A DNA stretch of 16,181 nt, taken from positions 1 through 16,181 of the forward strand of contig JARXAU010000005.1 in the NCBI GenBank assembly GCA_029865675.1. The letters are read 5' to 3'. Source of the stretch: Rhodoferax sp. (GTDB lineage Bacteria; Pseudomonadota; Gammaproteobacteria; Burkholderiales; Burkholderiaceae_C). The position numbers and the translations under genes were made by a program. This document shows, one piece after another, positions 6,847-14,729 of the stretch (its first letter is position 1; every line of letters starts with the position of its first letter). Under the pieces are notes generated by a model, which saw nothing but the letters and a program-made list of their open reading frames with translations, was not told the DNA's origin and ran no database searches.

Positions 6847-8964
6847 TTAGGCACTGCCCAGAACACGCTGCAAGGCCAGAGCGAAGGTAACCCCATCCCC
6901 CTCATTACGTGCGGTGATCGTGCCTCCCATCTTGGCCATGTAGGTCTTGGCCACAAACAAGCCCTGGCCGCGGTTGCCGTCGGCGCCTGATTCGGGCTGG
7001 TCCGACACGCCGTACTCAAAAATCTTGCTCAGCATGTCGGGTGTGATGTGCGAGCCGGTGTTGTGGATGGTGACGGTGGCCTCGGTTTCGGTGGTGTGCA
7101 GGTCCAAGGTGATGGCGCTGCCGGGCGTGCGGTAGCGTTTGGCGTTGTGCAAGACGTGGGTCACCACGTCTTCCAGCGCGTATTCTTCTGCGCGCACCAG
7201 CACGGGGCCGCTGGCGCTGGTGTAGCGCACGTTGGCGATATTCACGCTGGCAGAGTTGGCGGCCACGGTTTGCAAGAAGCGATGCAGATCGACCGTTTGC
7301 ACGGCCAGCGTACTGGTTTGAAAGGCTTCGCTGGGGCTGGCGCTGCCGTAGAGGATGCGCACCGCCTGCTGCATGCGCTGGATGTAGCGCAGGCTGGGGT
7401 CTTGATCGTTGCGGTGCAAAGCCATCAGCGACTGCAGCGGCGACATGATCTCGTGGCCCACAGCGTGCCACATGTCTTTTTCTTGCTCCGCGCGGATGCG
7501 TTCGCGCTCGGCGTCTTCTTTGACGCGGCGCAGCAGGTCGTTCAGGCCGTTGGCCAGAATGCCCAGCTCGTCGTTGCCACGCAAGTCGGCCAGATCAAAG
7601 TGTTCCAGCCCGCCAGTGGTCTTGACGGTTTTGGACAAATCACGCGATCGGCGGCTAAGGCGTGCAATGCGCCGGATGATGCCCACCTCAATAACCAGCC
7701 AGGCCAGCACGATGGCCAGCAGCATGGCGCCCACAAACCACGACAGGCGTGTTGCCACCGCACTCAAACTGCGGTTGACGCTGCGCGCGTCGCCTTGCAG
7801 CTCTAGGGTGTAGTTGCCCAAAGGCGTGGCAATTTCATCTTGCGCCACCAGGGGTGCGTCGTAGCTGTCCACCGGCAGGTGCCGAATCAGCCGGGTGAGC
7901 AAGGAGGATGAATGGGCGTCTGACGCGTCTATGCCACGCAGGCTGATGATTTCGGGCGGCATGGGAGCCCTGGGTCCGTTGCCGGGCGCGTTGGTTTTTC
8001 GAATGCGCAGCGTCTCGCCAGGAAGCAACTGGGCGCGCAGGTCCGCCAGTGCAAAGGGCGCAAGCGCGCCTTCCGCGTTACTGTCAAACACCACACCCGC
8101 GTCTCCCGGCGCCAGCACTTCAACACGCACCCGCATTTGCGCCAGGTCCTGCGGCGGCCATAGAGGCTTTTCTTTCTGGAACAGGGCGTCGCGCAGCACG
8201 CCCACAGGCAGACGCAGCGAGAAAAAGGACTTTTTCTCGCAATCCTGGTCTGGCAGCACAGCGCTGTCCAGGCAATCGCCGCCTTGCCAGACCCAGCCCC
8301 TAAAGTCGCGCAGGGTGCGTGCGCCGGTGTAGTCGCGGCTGCCAATGTCCACATAGCCGGTGAACCGCCCACGCAAGCCCTCGCGCTGCGCGTTGGCAGG
8401 GTCTTGCAGGGCCTCAAAAGGGGCAATCCACCGGTAAGTGCGGCCCCGCACATTGGCCTCTACCCGCAGGCGGTGCGCCTGGTCCAGGTATTTATCGCCT
8501 ATGCTGTGGGGCACAAGGGTCGGGCTGGCAAAAGTGCCGGCGGCGTAAATAAAGCCACCGGCCCATGGATTGTTGCCAATGGCAACGCACAGGCTGCCGT
8601 AATGCGGGTACTGCACCAGGCAACCAGTCATCTCCACCGCATTGCGCACCTTGTTTTGGTCGTCAAAGTCAATGGCCGAGAAGGGCAGCAACACCGGATG
8701 CAAAGGTGTCGTGGGCGTCAGTTCTTCCGACGGGTTGAGCAGCGCCAGCTGGCCGGTGGGGTGGCGCAGTTGCGCCGCAATCTGCTGCTTGGTTTTGTCA
8801 AAGCTTTGTTGGTAGTTGTCGTAGCTGCGCTGCTTTTCTTCTTGCAGCACATACACCGCCATCACCAGGGTAGCCAGCGCCAGCAGCAAAAACGCGCCGC
8901 GAAACAGCGCCCGCAGCCGGAATGACGCCAGCCAGATCAGCGTAGTTTGCAGCTGCGCATTCAT
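6847..8964 (-). CDS. Membrane sensor histidine kinase
   Basis: 705 residues. Topology: transmembrane helix about 17-40, a large periplasmic sensor region about 41-405 that I do not recognise, second helix about 407-430, a HAMP-like linker 431-485, then a short coiled coil into the kinase core. Kinase motifs: phospho-acceptor H504 in GHEIMSPLQS, N-box HVLHNAKRY (603-611), F-box KIFEYG (647-652), G2 box NRGQGLFVAK (664-673). In the G1 position the usual Asp is Asn (HNTGSHI, 634-640), a variant seen in some working kinases. It autophosphorylates and passes the phosphate to the response regulator encoded immediately upstream. Their coding regions overlap by 4 bp (ATGA), which indicates translational coupling. 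The sensed signal is unknown; the big extracytoplasmic domain implies an envelope or periplasmic cue. It has four Cys in the periplasmic part (115, 126, 231, 242). Confidence 0.92.
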   Translation of the reverse strand: MNAQLQTTLIWLASFRLRALFRGAFLLLALATLVMAVYVLQEEKQRSYDNYQQSFDKTKQQIAAQLRHPTGQLALLNPSEELTPTTPLHPVLLPFSAIDFDDQNKVRNAVEMTGCLVQYPHYGSLCVAIGNNPWAGGFIYAAGTFASPTLVPHSIGDKYLDQAHRLRVEANVRGRTYRWIAPFEALQDPANAQREGLRGRFTGYVDIGSRDYTGARTLRDFRGWVWQGGDCLDSAVLPDQDCEKKSFFSLRLPVGVLRDALFQKEKPLWPPQDLAQMRVRVEVLAPGDAGVVFDSNAEGALAPFALADLRAQLLPGETLRIRKTNAPGNGPRAPMPPEIISLRGIDASDAHSSSLLTRLIRHLPVDSYDAPLVAQDEIATPLGNYTLELQGDARSVNRSLSAVATRLSWFVGAMLLAIVLAWLVIEVGIIRRIARLSRRSRDLSKTVKTTGGLEHFDLADLRGNDELGILANGLNDLLRRVKEDAERERIRAEQEKDMWHAVGHEIMSPLQSLMALHRNDQDPSLRYIQRMQQAVRILYGSASPSEAFQTSTLAVQTVDLHRFLQTVAANSASVNIANVRYTSASGPVLVRAEEYALEDVVTHVLHNAKRYRTPGSAITLDLHTTETEATVTIHNTGSHITPDMLSKIFEYGVSDQPESGADGNRGQGLFVAKTYMAKMGGTITARNEGDGVTFALALQRVLGSA

Positions 8965-9668
8965 GGGGCAGGGGGTGCATCGGACCAGCGAAAGCCGCGC
9001 ATGGGAATGTTTTCGATACGGTCAAAGCCGTTGTCGAGTTCGCGAAAGGCTTCGCGAATGGTGCTAATGTGCTTGCGGATATTGTCCCGGTTGCGCCCGC
9101 TTTTGACCACTTCAAACAGCTCGTCGTAAGACACCACCTGGCCCCGGCGCTGGTAAAGCGCCGCCAAAATGCGCTGCGCCGTCAGCGGCAGGTTGATGCG
9201 CTTGCCGCGCCACAGCGCGCTGCGTTGGCGCAGGGGGTCAATGGACAGCTCGTTAATGGCCGACGGCGCGGCTTCTACGACGCTGCGTTCTCGGGTGGCG
9301 CGCAGGATTTCTAAAAAGGTGTCTACAAAGTCGCTTTCGCTGAAAGTGGTTTTTTGCAGGTAGTCCCAGGCGTCCAAGGCCTTCATGATGCTGCGGTAAA
9401 CCGCCGCAGGCATGGCCGACACCACCAGTACGGGGGTGCCGTGCAGGCCTTTATTGATAGCGTTGATGATGGCAATGCCTGCGTTGCGCTCGCGGCCCAA
9501 CTCTATGTCCAGCACCACCAGGTCATAGGCCTCGCGGGCAATGGCGGCCTCTGCGTCGTCCCGGGTGAACCATGCGTCCACATGAATGCCCGCTTTGGCG
9601 CCAAGAATCCACTCGGTGAGCTGCTGGCTGGTAGGGAGGTCATCTTCAATGACGGCGACCTTGAACAT
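8961..9668 (-). CDS. OmpR-like two-component response regulator
   Basis: 235 residues. The receiver domain (1-120) has the acidic pair E8/D9/D10 in VIEDD, phospho-acceptor D54 in VVLDIEL, the Ser switch S84 in VVSAMP and the conserved Lys K106 in YLQK. Residues 140-230 fit a winged-helix DNA-binding domain of the OmpR/PhoB type: LPLTAQRILAAL then RGQVVSYDELFEVV, and RIENIPMRGFRW at the wing. ATG 9668 is chosen because the receiver starts there and AGGA lies about 8 bases upstream. The frame stays open to 9881, but the extra 71 residues are low-complexity and non-homologous. It is the first gene of the pair with the kinase. It diverges from the SPFH gene, so that pair is a natural candidate target. 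Confidence 0.92.
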   Translation of the reverse strand: MFKVAVIEDDLPTSQQLTEWILGAKAGIHVDAWFTRDDAEAAIAREAYDLVVLDIELGRERNAGIAIINAINKGLHGTPVLVVSAMPAAVYRSIMKALDAWDYLQKTTFSESDFVDTFLEILRATRERSVVEAAPSAINELSIDPLRQRSALWRGKRINLPLTAQRILAALYQRRGQVVSYDELFEVVKSGRNRDNIRKHISTIREAFRELDNGFDRIENIPMRGFRWSDAPPAP

Positions 9669-9836
9669 GGGAGATTCCTGCGTTGCGTGCCCTCCAGTAT
9701 CCCCGGTCTTAGCAGCACCAGCGCACAGCGCTTGTGAGGGTTTCTTCACGCCATGGGAGCAATCCTGCCCCGCAGCGGCCTTGTTTGCTCGTGCCCCTGG
9801 CGCAGACCATTGCGCCATGCCAAACCGGTGCGCGGC

Positions 9837-9874
9837 CTGATCTTCACGCAAACCGGAATTGTTTTGAAGATCAG
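9837..9874. promoter_or_regulatory. Perfect 10-bp inverted repeat upstream of the SPFH gene
   Basis: CTGATCTTCA (9837-9846) and TGAAGATCAG (9865-9874) are exact reverse complements with 18 bases between. Inside, AAAC (9850-9853) can also pair with GTTT (9861-9864). The repeat ends 10 bases before the AGGGA ribosome site and 21 bases before ATG 9896. With no T run after it on either strand it is not a terminator. It is either a dyad operator or a hairpin in the mRNA leader. Confidence 0.5.
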
Positions 9875-9895
9875 CAGTCAAAAAGGGAATTCACC

Positions 9896-11179
9896 ATGTC
9901 AGAACGTGCCAAGCAATTCATTTCCGGTTTTCAGGGCGCTGTGCGCAAGGCCGCTACAGGCACTGGCGCGCTTTTGCGCAGAACTGCGGCGCAGCCGCCC
10001 TTGCATACCCGTGCGCTTGCGCTGGGCGTGTTGGCGCTTGTGGGCTATGGGATTTATGTCCAGCCTCCCATCCAAAGCATTAGCCGTGGCGAAGTAGGCA
10101 TACGCCTGAACCAGCTTACCGGTGTGTCCACCGAGGTGCGCAATGGCGTGGTGTTGGTGGTGCCCGGCCTGCACGCGCTGCGTCGCTTTTCCTTGCGTGA
10201 CCAGCTGTACCGCCCAACGGCCAACAACAGCGCAAGCGGCGCGGCGCCGTTTCAGTCGGTGGAAGGGCTCTCCATTGGCGTGGACATTTCTGTGCGCTAC
10301 GCCTTAGACGAAGCCAAGCTCTCGGCCATGGCTCTAGGCCTGCCAGATGACATCAATGGCGAAATCCTGGAGCCGGTGGTGCAAGGCGTGCTCTACAAGA
10401 CCATGGCGCGCTACACCGTGCGCGAGATTTTTTCCGTTAAACGCGCAGAAATTCAGCAAGTGATCGAGGCCGAACTCAAGCCCCGCCTGGCCAAAGACGG
10501 CATCAAACTTGAAGCCGTAACCCTGGGCAAGGTGGACTTGCCGCCGGACTACAAGGCCGGCATGGAGGATTTGTTGGCGCAAGAGCTGGCCACCGATAAA
10601 ATGCGCTACAGCTTGGAGCTGAAAGAAAAGCAGGTCAAGCAAACCGAACTCGAAGCCCAGGCTGACAAGGTGCGCCGCGAGACATCGGCACAAGCCGCTG
10701 GGGAAGAGCAGATCATTGCCGCCAAAGCGCAAGCCGAGGCCATGAAGCACGTGCTGCCGTTCAAGCAAAAGCAGATCGAGCAACGCTCTCTTGAGGCAGA
10801 GGCCGACAAGGTGTCGCGCATCAAAACCGCCGAAGGTACCGCCCAGGCCCGCCGTATTGAGGCCTCGGGCGAAGCGGATTCACGCAAAAACCTGGCGGAT
10901 GCGGAGGCCTACCGGCAAGACCGTATTGGCAAGATTGCCACCGAGCAAATGGCGCGTGACGGCGAACTGATCACCAAACACCCCTTGCTGATCCAAAAGA
11001 CCATGGCCGACAAGCTGTCAGACAAGATCACGGTGATCATTGCGCCACCCTCAACCAGCGGCGGCTTTATTGGCTCGGCCTTGCTGGGATTGGGCAAGCC
11101 CACGGCTGAGCCGTCGGATGCCGTGGCCAAAAAGAGCGCCCAGGCTGGCGAGCAAGATTCCGTAGAAGGAGAGCAATAA
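9896..11179 (+). CDS. SPFH/band-7 (stomatin/prohibitin-like) membrane protein
   Basis: 427 residues. N-terminal cytoplasmic stretch 1-36, one transmembrane helix about 37-55 (TRALALGVLALVGYGIYV), then a band-7/SPFH domain about 58-230. Features of that domain are SISRGEVGIRLN, VPGLHALRRFSLRDQLY, SVEGLSIGVDISVRYAL and a YTVREIFSVKRAEIQ segment. A long charged, Ala/Glu/Lys-rich coiled coil follows (about 225-360), then ITVIIAPP and a hydrophilic Ala/Ser/Glu tail. SPFH proteins form large rings on membranes and organise proteases or other partners. No protease gene (NfeD, FtsH, HtrA) is adjacent. ATG 9896 is chosen because AGGGA lies 7-8 bases upstream; an in-frame ATG at 9734 would add 54 unrelated residues. 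The next gene starts one base after its stop, so the two form an operon. Confidence 0.88.
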   Translation: MSERAKQFISGFQGAVRKAATGTGALLRRTAAQPPLHTRALALGVLALVGYGIYVQPPIQSISRGEVGIRLNQLTGVSTEVRNGVVLVVPGLHALRRFSLRDQLYRPTANNSASGAAPFQSVEGLSIGVDISVRYALDEAKLSAMALGLPDDINGEILEPVVQGVLYKTMARYTVREIFSVKRAEIQQVIEAELKPRLAKDGIKLEAVTLGKVDLPPDYKAGMEDLLAQELATDKMRYSLELKEKQVKQTELEAQADKVRRETSAQAAGEEQIIAAKAQAEAMKHVLPFKQKQIEQRSLEAEADKVSRIKTAEGTAQARRIEASGEADSRKNLADAEAYRQDRIGKIATEQMARDGELITKHPLLIQKTMADKLSDKITVIIAPPSTSGGFIGSALLGLGKPTAEPSDAVAKKSAQAGEQDSVEGEQ

Positions 11180-11180
11180 C

Positions 11181-12614
11181 ATGATCGCATCGGCACTGCT
11201 GGTGGTGGCCATCGTCACCCAGGACCAATCTGCACTGCGCTCCGCACCCCGCGAGTCCGCGCCCCAGCAAGTGGCGCTGGCCCAGGGCGACAGCCTGGAG
11301 ATTCGGGGCCAAAAGGGCGACTACTTGCAGGTGTACGACTACCGCCGCGAGCGCGCAGGCTATGTGCGCGCCACCCAGGTGCGCAGCCAGTCGCTCGCGC
11401 CTGACGCCGCGCCGGAGTTGTTGTCGGTGCTGCGCTTTTTGCGTGACACTCCGGGGTCGGAGGCGCTGGGTATCGCCTACGCTGCGGCCTACCTGCGGGC
11501 TGCGCCGCCCGAGGCCAGCATTGGCGAGGCATTTGATGCGCTGGGCACGCTGTCGGAGCGCTTGGCGCGCAGGGCCTCGGCCTACCAGGGCAAAACTGGT
11601 AACGACACCCTGGCCGCGCACCTGGAAGTGGCAGCAAGCTACGGCGTGGAAATGCTGAGTTTTGAGCGCGAAGGGCAGGTGCAGCTTTGCTACAAGGGCG
11701 ACGCGTTTCGCCGGGTGCTGGCCTTGCCCACCACGGGCGTCCAAAAAGCCACTGCCGCGCTGGCCCTGACCCGGCACGACTGCGTGGCCCCCAACCTGAC
11801 GCCGGGCGAGCGCTTTGCCTTGGACAACTGGCGTGCCGAGGTGTTGGACCGGGTGGAGCTGCGCGACCTGCCCGCGGTGCTGAAGAACCGCCTGCACCTG
11901 CGCAAGGCGGGTGTGTGGGCCAGCCTGGCCTACCAGCGTGCACGCCGCCCCGACCTGGCGCCCAGTGCGGTACAAACCGCCGCCAGCCGTGCGGTGCAAG
12001 AGTTGGCGGCCATCAACAAGACCGAGCTAGGTGACTCTGACGCTTACGCCTACAGCGAGGCCGCAGTGCGCGTGGGTGCATCACGCTGGGGTGCGGAGCC
12101 AGCGCCGATGGAGCCAGCCAAGCAGCCCATTACCCAGCTGTCGCTGCGGGTGAGCGCGGGCCAGCCGGGCGAGACCTGCGTGCATGTGGTGGATGCCAAG
12201 CACGACATCAAGAATGCGCTGATCACGCGCTGTACCTATGGCGTGGTGTGGCCTGCATCGGTCAGCGTGAACCGTGAGGCAACGGCCCTGGCGCTGGCGG
12301 TGCAGCCCCAAGACACCTGGCGCGAGATGTGGGTGTTTCAGCAAAGCCCCACCGGCTGGACCGCCACTGTCATGCCCCCGGCCCTGGACAATCCTAGCTT
12401 GGGCTATGTGGAGTTTGCAGGCTGGGTGCCCGGTAAGTCGCAGATGTTGGCCGCGCGCGAAGCTAAGGTGGACGGGCGGTTCAAGCGCAGCTTTGAAGTG
12501 CTGCGTACCAGCTCGCTGGACATAGAAAAGCAGGCCGACCAACCGGGAAGCATCAGCGCGTTTTACCGCTGGCAAGACCCAGTGTGGAAGGCCGGTACGG
12601 TGAGTGTGCGTTGA
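11181..12614 (+). CDS. Protein with N-terminal SH3-like domain, partner of SPFH gene
   Basis: 477 residues; family not recognised beyond its N-terminus. A short hydrophobic start (MIASALLVVAIV) is a possible, atypical signal or anchor: it lacks positive residues and a clear AXA site. Residues about 15-68 look like a bacterial SH3 fold (ALRSAPRESAPQQ, GDSLEIRGQKGDYLQVYDYR, AGYVRATQV), a fold that often binds cell-wall peptides. Residues 70-300 are mainly helical. From about 315 there are probable beta strands (CVHVVDAKHDI, TALALAVQPQDTWREMWVFQ, GYVEFAGWVPGKSQML), which could be propeller-like. The start is supported by AAGGAG about ten bases upstream, inside the last codons of the SPFH gene. 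One base separates the two genes, so co-translation and a shared job at the envelope are likely. It ends 30 bp from the convergent OYE-fusion gene. Confidence 0.8.
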   Translation: MIASALLVVAIVTQDQSALRSAPRESAPQQVALAQGDSLEIRGQKGDYLQVYDYRRERAGYVRATQVRSQSLAPDAAPELLSVLRFLRDTPGSEALGIAYAAAYLRAAPPEASIGEAFDALGTLSERLARRASAYQGKTGNDTLAAHLEVAASYGVEMLSFEREGQVQLCYKGDAFRRVLALPTTGVQKATAALALTRHDCVAPNLTPGERFALDNWRAEVLDRVELRDLPAVLKNRLHLRKAGVWASLAYQRARRPDLAPSAVQTAASRAVQELAAINKTELGDSDAYAYSEAAVRVGASRWGAEPAPMEPAKQPITQLSLRVSAGQPGETCVHVVDAKHDIKNALITRCTYGVVWPASVSVNREATALALAVQPQDTWREMWVFQQSPTGWTATVMPPALDNPSLGYVEFAGWVPGKSQMLAAREAKVDGRFKRSFEVLRTSSLDIEKQADQPGSISAFYRWQDPVWKAGTVSVR

Positions 12615-12644
12615 CCCATTGGCCCCTTCCCGCAACACCTGCTC

Positions 12645-14702
12645 TCAAAGCGCCCGCGCCAAGCGCAAGCCGTCCAACACCGCCGCATGCGTGTTGCGCG
12701 CCGCCACCGCGTCGCCAATGCGAAACAGCTGAAAACTGCCCGCCGGGTTGCTGGCCACGGTTTGGGCCTGGCCTGCAATCAGCGCACCATAGTCCACCGC
12801 GCCCAGGTTGCTGGAGTGGGGTTTGAGGGCAAAGTACAGGTCTTCTAGCGGCAGCGTGCCGTGGTTGACCACCACCTGGTCCACCACGCGCTCTTTGCGC
12901 ACGCCGCCGTAGTCGCTGCCCAGCACGGCCAGCAGTTTGCCGCTGTGCGTGGGGTGGCGCGCCACCGATTGCAGGCGAAAGGTGACGGTAAACGTCACGT
13001 CCAGCTTTTGCAGGCTGCGCATGTAGGGCACCAGGTTCATGGCCATCACTTCGGGCGCAAAGGTGCGGTCGGGGGTGGCCACTTCCAGTCGGGCGCCGCT
13101 TTGGGCAATCACTTCGGCTGCTTGCAGGGCCGAGTGGTCGCCTGCGTCGTCAAACAGAAGCACGTCTTGGCCCGGCTTCACGTCGCCACCCAAGATGTCC
13201 CAGGCGGACACCACCAGCTCATTGCCGGTGGCCAGCACCTCGGTGTGCGGCAGGCCGCCAGTGGCGATGACGACCACGTCCGGGCGCTCGGCCAACACGC
13301 TGGCTTCGTCGGCCAGCGTGTTAAAGCGGAACGTCACGCCGCGCTCTTCGCAGCGCGCCATGCGCCAGTCGATGATGCTCAGCATCTCTTTGCGCCGAGG
13401 GCTCAAGGCGGTGAGGCGAATCTGGCCACCGGGCTTGGGCGCGGCCTCCAGCACCGTGACCGTGTGCCCGCGCTCGGCGCTCACGCGCGCAGCTTCCAAG
13501 CCGGCCGGGCCTGCGCCGATGACCAGCACTCGGCGCTGGGTAGGCGCAGGCGCAATGGCGTGGGGCAGGGTGAGTTCGCGCCCGGTGGATGGGTTGTGGA
13601 TGCAATAGGCCTCGCCCCCGGCGTAAATGCGGTCCAGGCAAAAGTTGCCGCCCACGCAGGGGCGGATGGTGTCTTCGCGCCCCTCCACAATTTTGCGCAC
13701 GATGTGCGGGTCGGCCATGTGGGCGCGCGTCATGCCCACCATGTCGAGCTTGCCGCTGGCAATGGCGTGGCGCGCGGTGTTCACGTCTTGGATCTTGGCC
13801 GCATGAAAGATGGGAATGTCCACATGCGCGCGCAGGCTGCCCGCAAAGTCCAGGTGCGGCGCGCTGCGCATGCCTTGCACCGGAATCACGTCGGTCAGCC
13901 CGGCATCGGTGTCAATGTGGCCGCGGATGATATTCAAAAAATCCACCATGCCCGACTTGGCCAGGTAGCGCGCAATGCCCAGGCCTTCGTCTTGCGTCAG
14001 GCCGCCGGGGCGCACCTCGTCGGCCACGCCGCGCACGCCCAAAATAAAGTCCGGCCCCACGCGCTTGCGGATGGCCTGAATCACCTCCAGCGTAAACCGC
14101 ACCCGGTTTTCCAGCGGCCCGCCGTAGGGCGCGTCCAGGGTGTTGGTGGACGGCGACCAAAACTGGTCCATCAAGTGGCCATAGGCTTCCAGTTCCAGGC
14201 CGTCCACGCCTGCGGCATGCATGCGCTCGGCGGCGTCGGCGTAGTCTTGGATGATGCGGGCAATGTCCCAGTCTTCCATGCGCTTAGGGAAGGCCCGGTG
14301 TGAGGCCTCGCGCTCGTGCGAGGGGGACACCACGGGCAGCCAGTCGGCCTTGGACCAGCTGGTGCGCCGCCCCAGGTGGGTGAGTTGAATCATCACTGCG
14401 GCGCCGTGTTCGTGGCAGGCGTCGGTGAGTTCGCGCATCCAGGGCACGACCTCGTCTTTGTAGGCCAGGATGTTGTTGAACACCGGTGGGCTGTCGCGCG
14501 ACACCGCTGCTGAACCGGCGGTCATGGTCAGCGCAATGCCTGCCTTGGCGCGCTCCGCGTGGTAGGCGCGGTACTTGGCCTTGGGCATGCCGTCCTCGGG
14601 GTAGGCGGGCTCGTGGGAGGTGATCATCAGCCGGTTGCGCAAGCGCAGGTGCTTGAGCTGAAAGGGCTGGAGCAAGGGGTCGTTGGAAGGGGCGCTAGAC
14701 AT
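12645..14702 (-). CDS. OYE/FAD-NAD(P) fusion oxidoreductase (dienoyl-CoA reductase/TMA dehydrogenase/N-methyl-amine demethylase group)
   Basis: 685 residues in two halves. Residues 8-345 form an FMN-binding TIM barrel of the Old Yellow Enzyme family (LRLRNRLMITSHEP; VMIQLTHLGRR 103-113; DGLELEAYGHLMDQFWSP 167-184 with active-site-region H176; GGPLENRVRF). A short linker then carries cysteines C349, C355 and C367, followed by a dinucleotide-binding half starting VLVIGAGPAGLEAA (392-405). The length and layout match FadH, trimethylamine dehydrogenase, DgcA and N-methylproline demethylase relatives. In TMA dehydrogenase and FadH the linker has four cysteines holding a 4Fe-4S cluster; here only three are found (C-x5-C-x11-C). 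It lies 27 bp after the MttB-like gene on the same strand, so oxidative N-demethylation of a methylated amine is the most likely role. The exact substrate is not resolved, and dienoyl-CoA reductase activity is the alternative. Confidence 0.88.
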   Translation of the reverse strand: MSSAPSNDPLLQPFQLKHLRLRNRLMITSHEPAYPEDGMPKAKYRAYHAERAKAGIALTMTAGSAAVSRDSPPVFNNILAYKDEVVPWMRELTDACHEHGAAVMIQLTHLGRRTSWSKADWLPVVSPSHEREASHRAFPKRMEDWDIARIIQDYADAAERMHAAGVDGLELEAYGHLMDQFWSPSTNTLDAPYGGPLENRVRFTLEVIQAIRKRVGPDFILGVRGVADEVRPGGLTQDEGLGIARYLAKSGMVDFLNIIRGHIDTDAGLTDVIPVQGMRSAPHLDFAGSLRAHVDIPIFHAAKIQDVNTARHAIASGKLDMVGMTRAHMADPHIVRKIVEGREDTIRPCVGGNFCLDRIYAGGEAYCIHNPSTGRELTLPHAIAPAPTQRRVLVIGAGPAGLEAARVSAERGHTVTVLEAAPKPGGQIRLTALSPRRKEMLSIIDWRMARCEERGVTFRFNTLADEASVLAERPDVVVIATGGLPHTEVLATGNELVVSAWDILGGDVKPGQDVLLFDDAGDHSALQAAEVIAQSGARLEVATPDRTFAPEVMAMNLVPYMRSLQKLDVTFTVTFRLQSVARHPTHSGKLLAVLGSDYGGVRKERVVDQVVVNHGTLPLEDLYFALKPHSSNLGAVDYGALIAGQAQTVASNPAGSFQLFRIGDAVAARNTHAAVLDGLRLARAL

Positions 14703-14729
14703 GGTTTTCTCGGTGGGCTTCTCGGATTG

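Noticed and set aside
6815..6866. Inverted repeat GTGTTCTG/CAGAACAC as terminator of the kinase gene
   Set aside because: The arms are 36 bases apart, the right arm lies inside the coding end of the kinase gene, a competing shorter hairpin overlaps it, and no T run follows on the minus strand.
9669..9881. N-terminal extension of the response regulator up to an ATG at 9881
   Set aside because: The receiver domain begins exactly at ATG 9668 with a good ribosome site; the upstream stretch is not receiver-like and would cover the divergent promoter region.
11067..11999. Minus-strand open frame of 310 codons
   Set aside because: Antisense to the end of the SPFH gene and the start of the SH3-like gene; composition is that of a shadow frame.
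12861..14303. Long plus-strand open frame of 480 codons
   Set aside because: It lies wholly antisense to the OYE fusion gene, has a His/Gly/Val/Ala/Gln-rich composition typical of the complementary frame of a GC-rich gene, and shows no domain.
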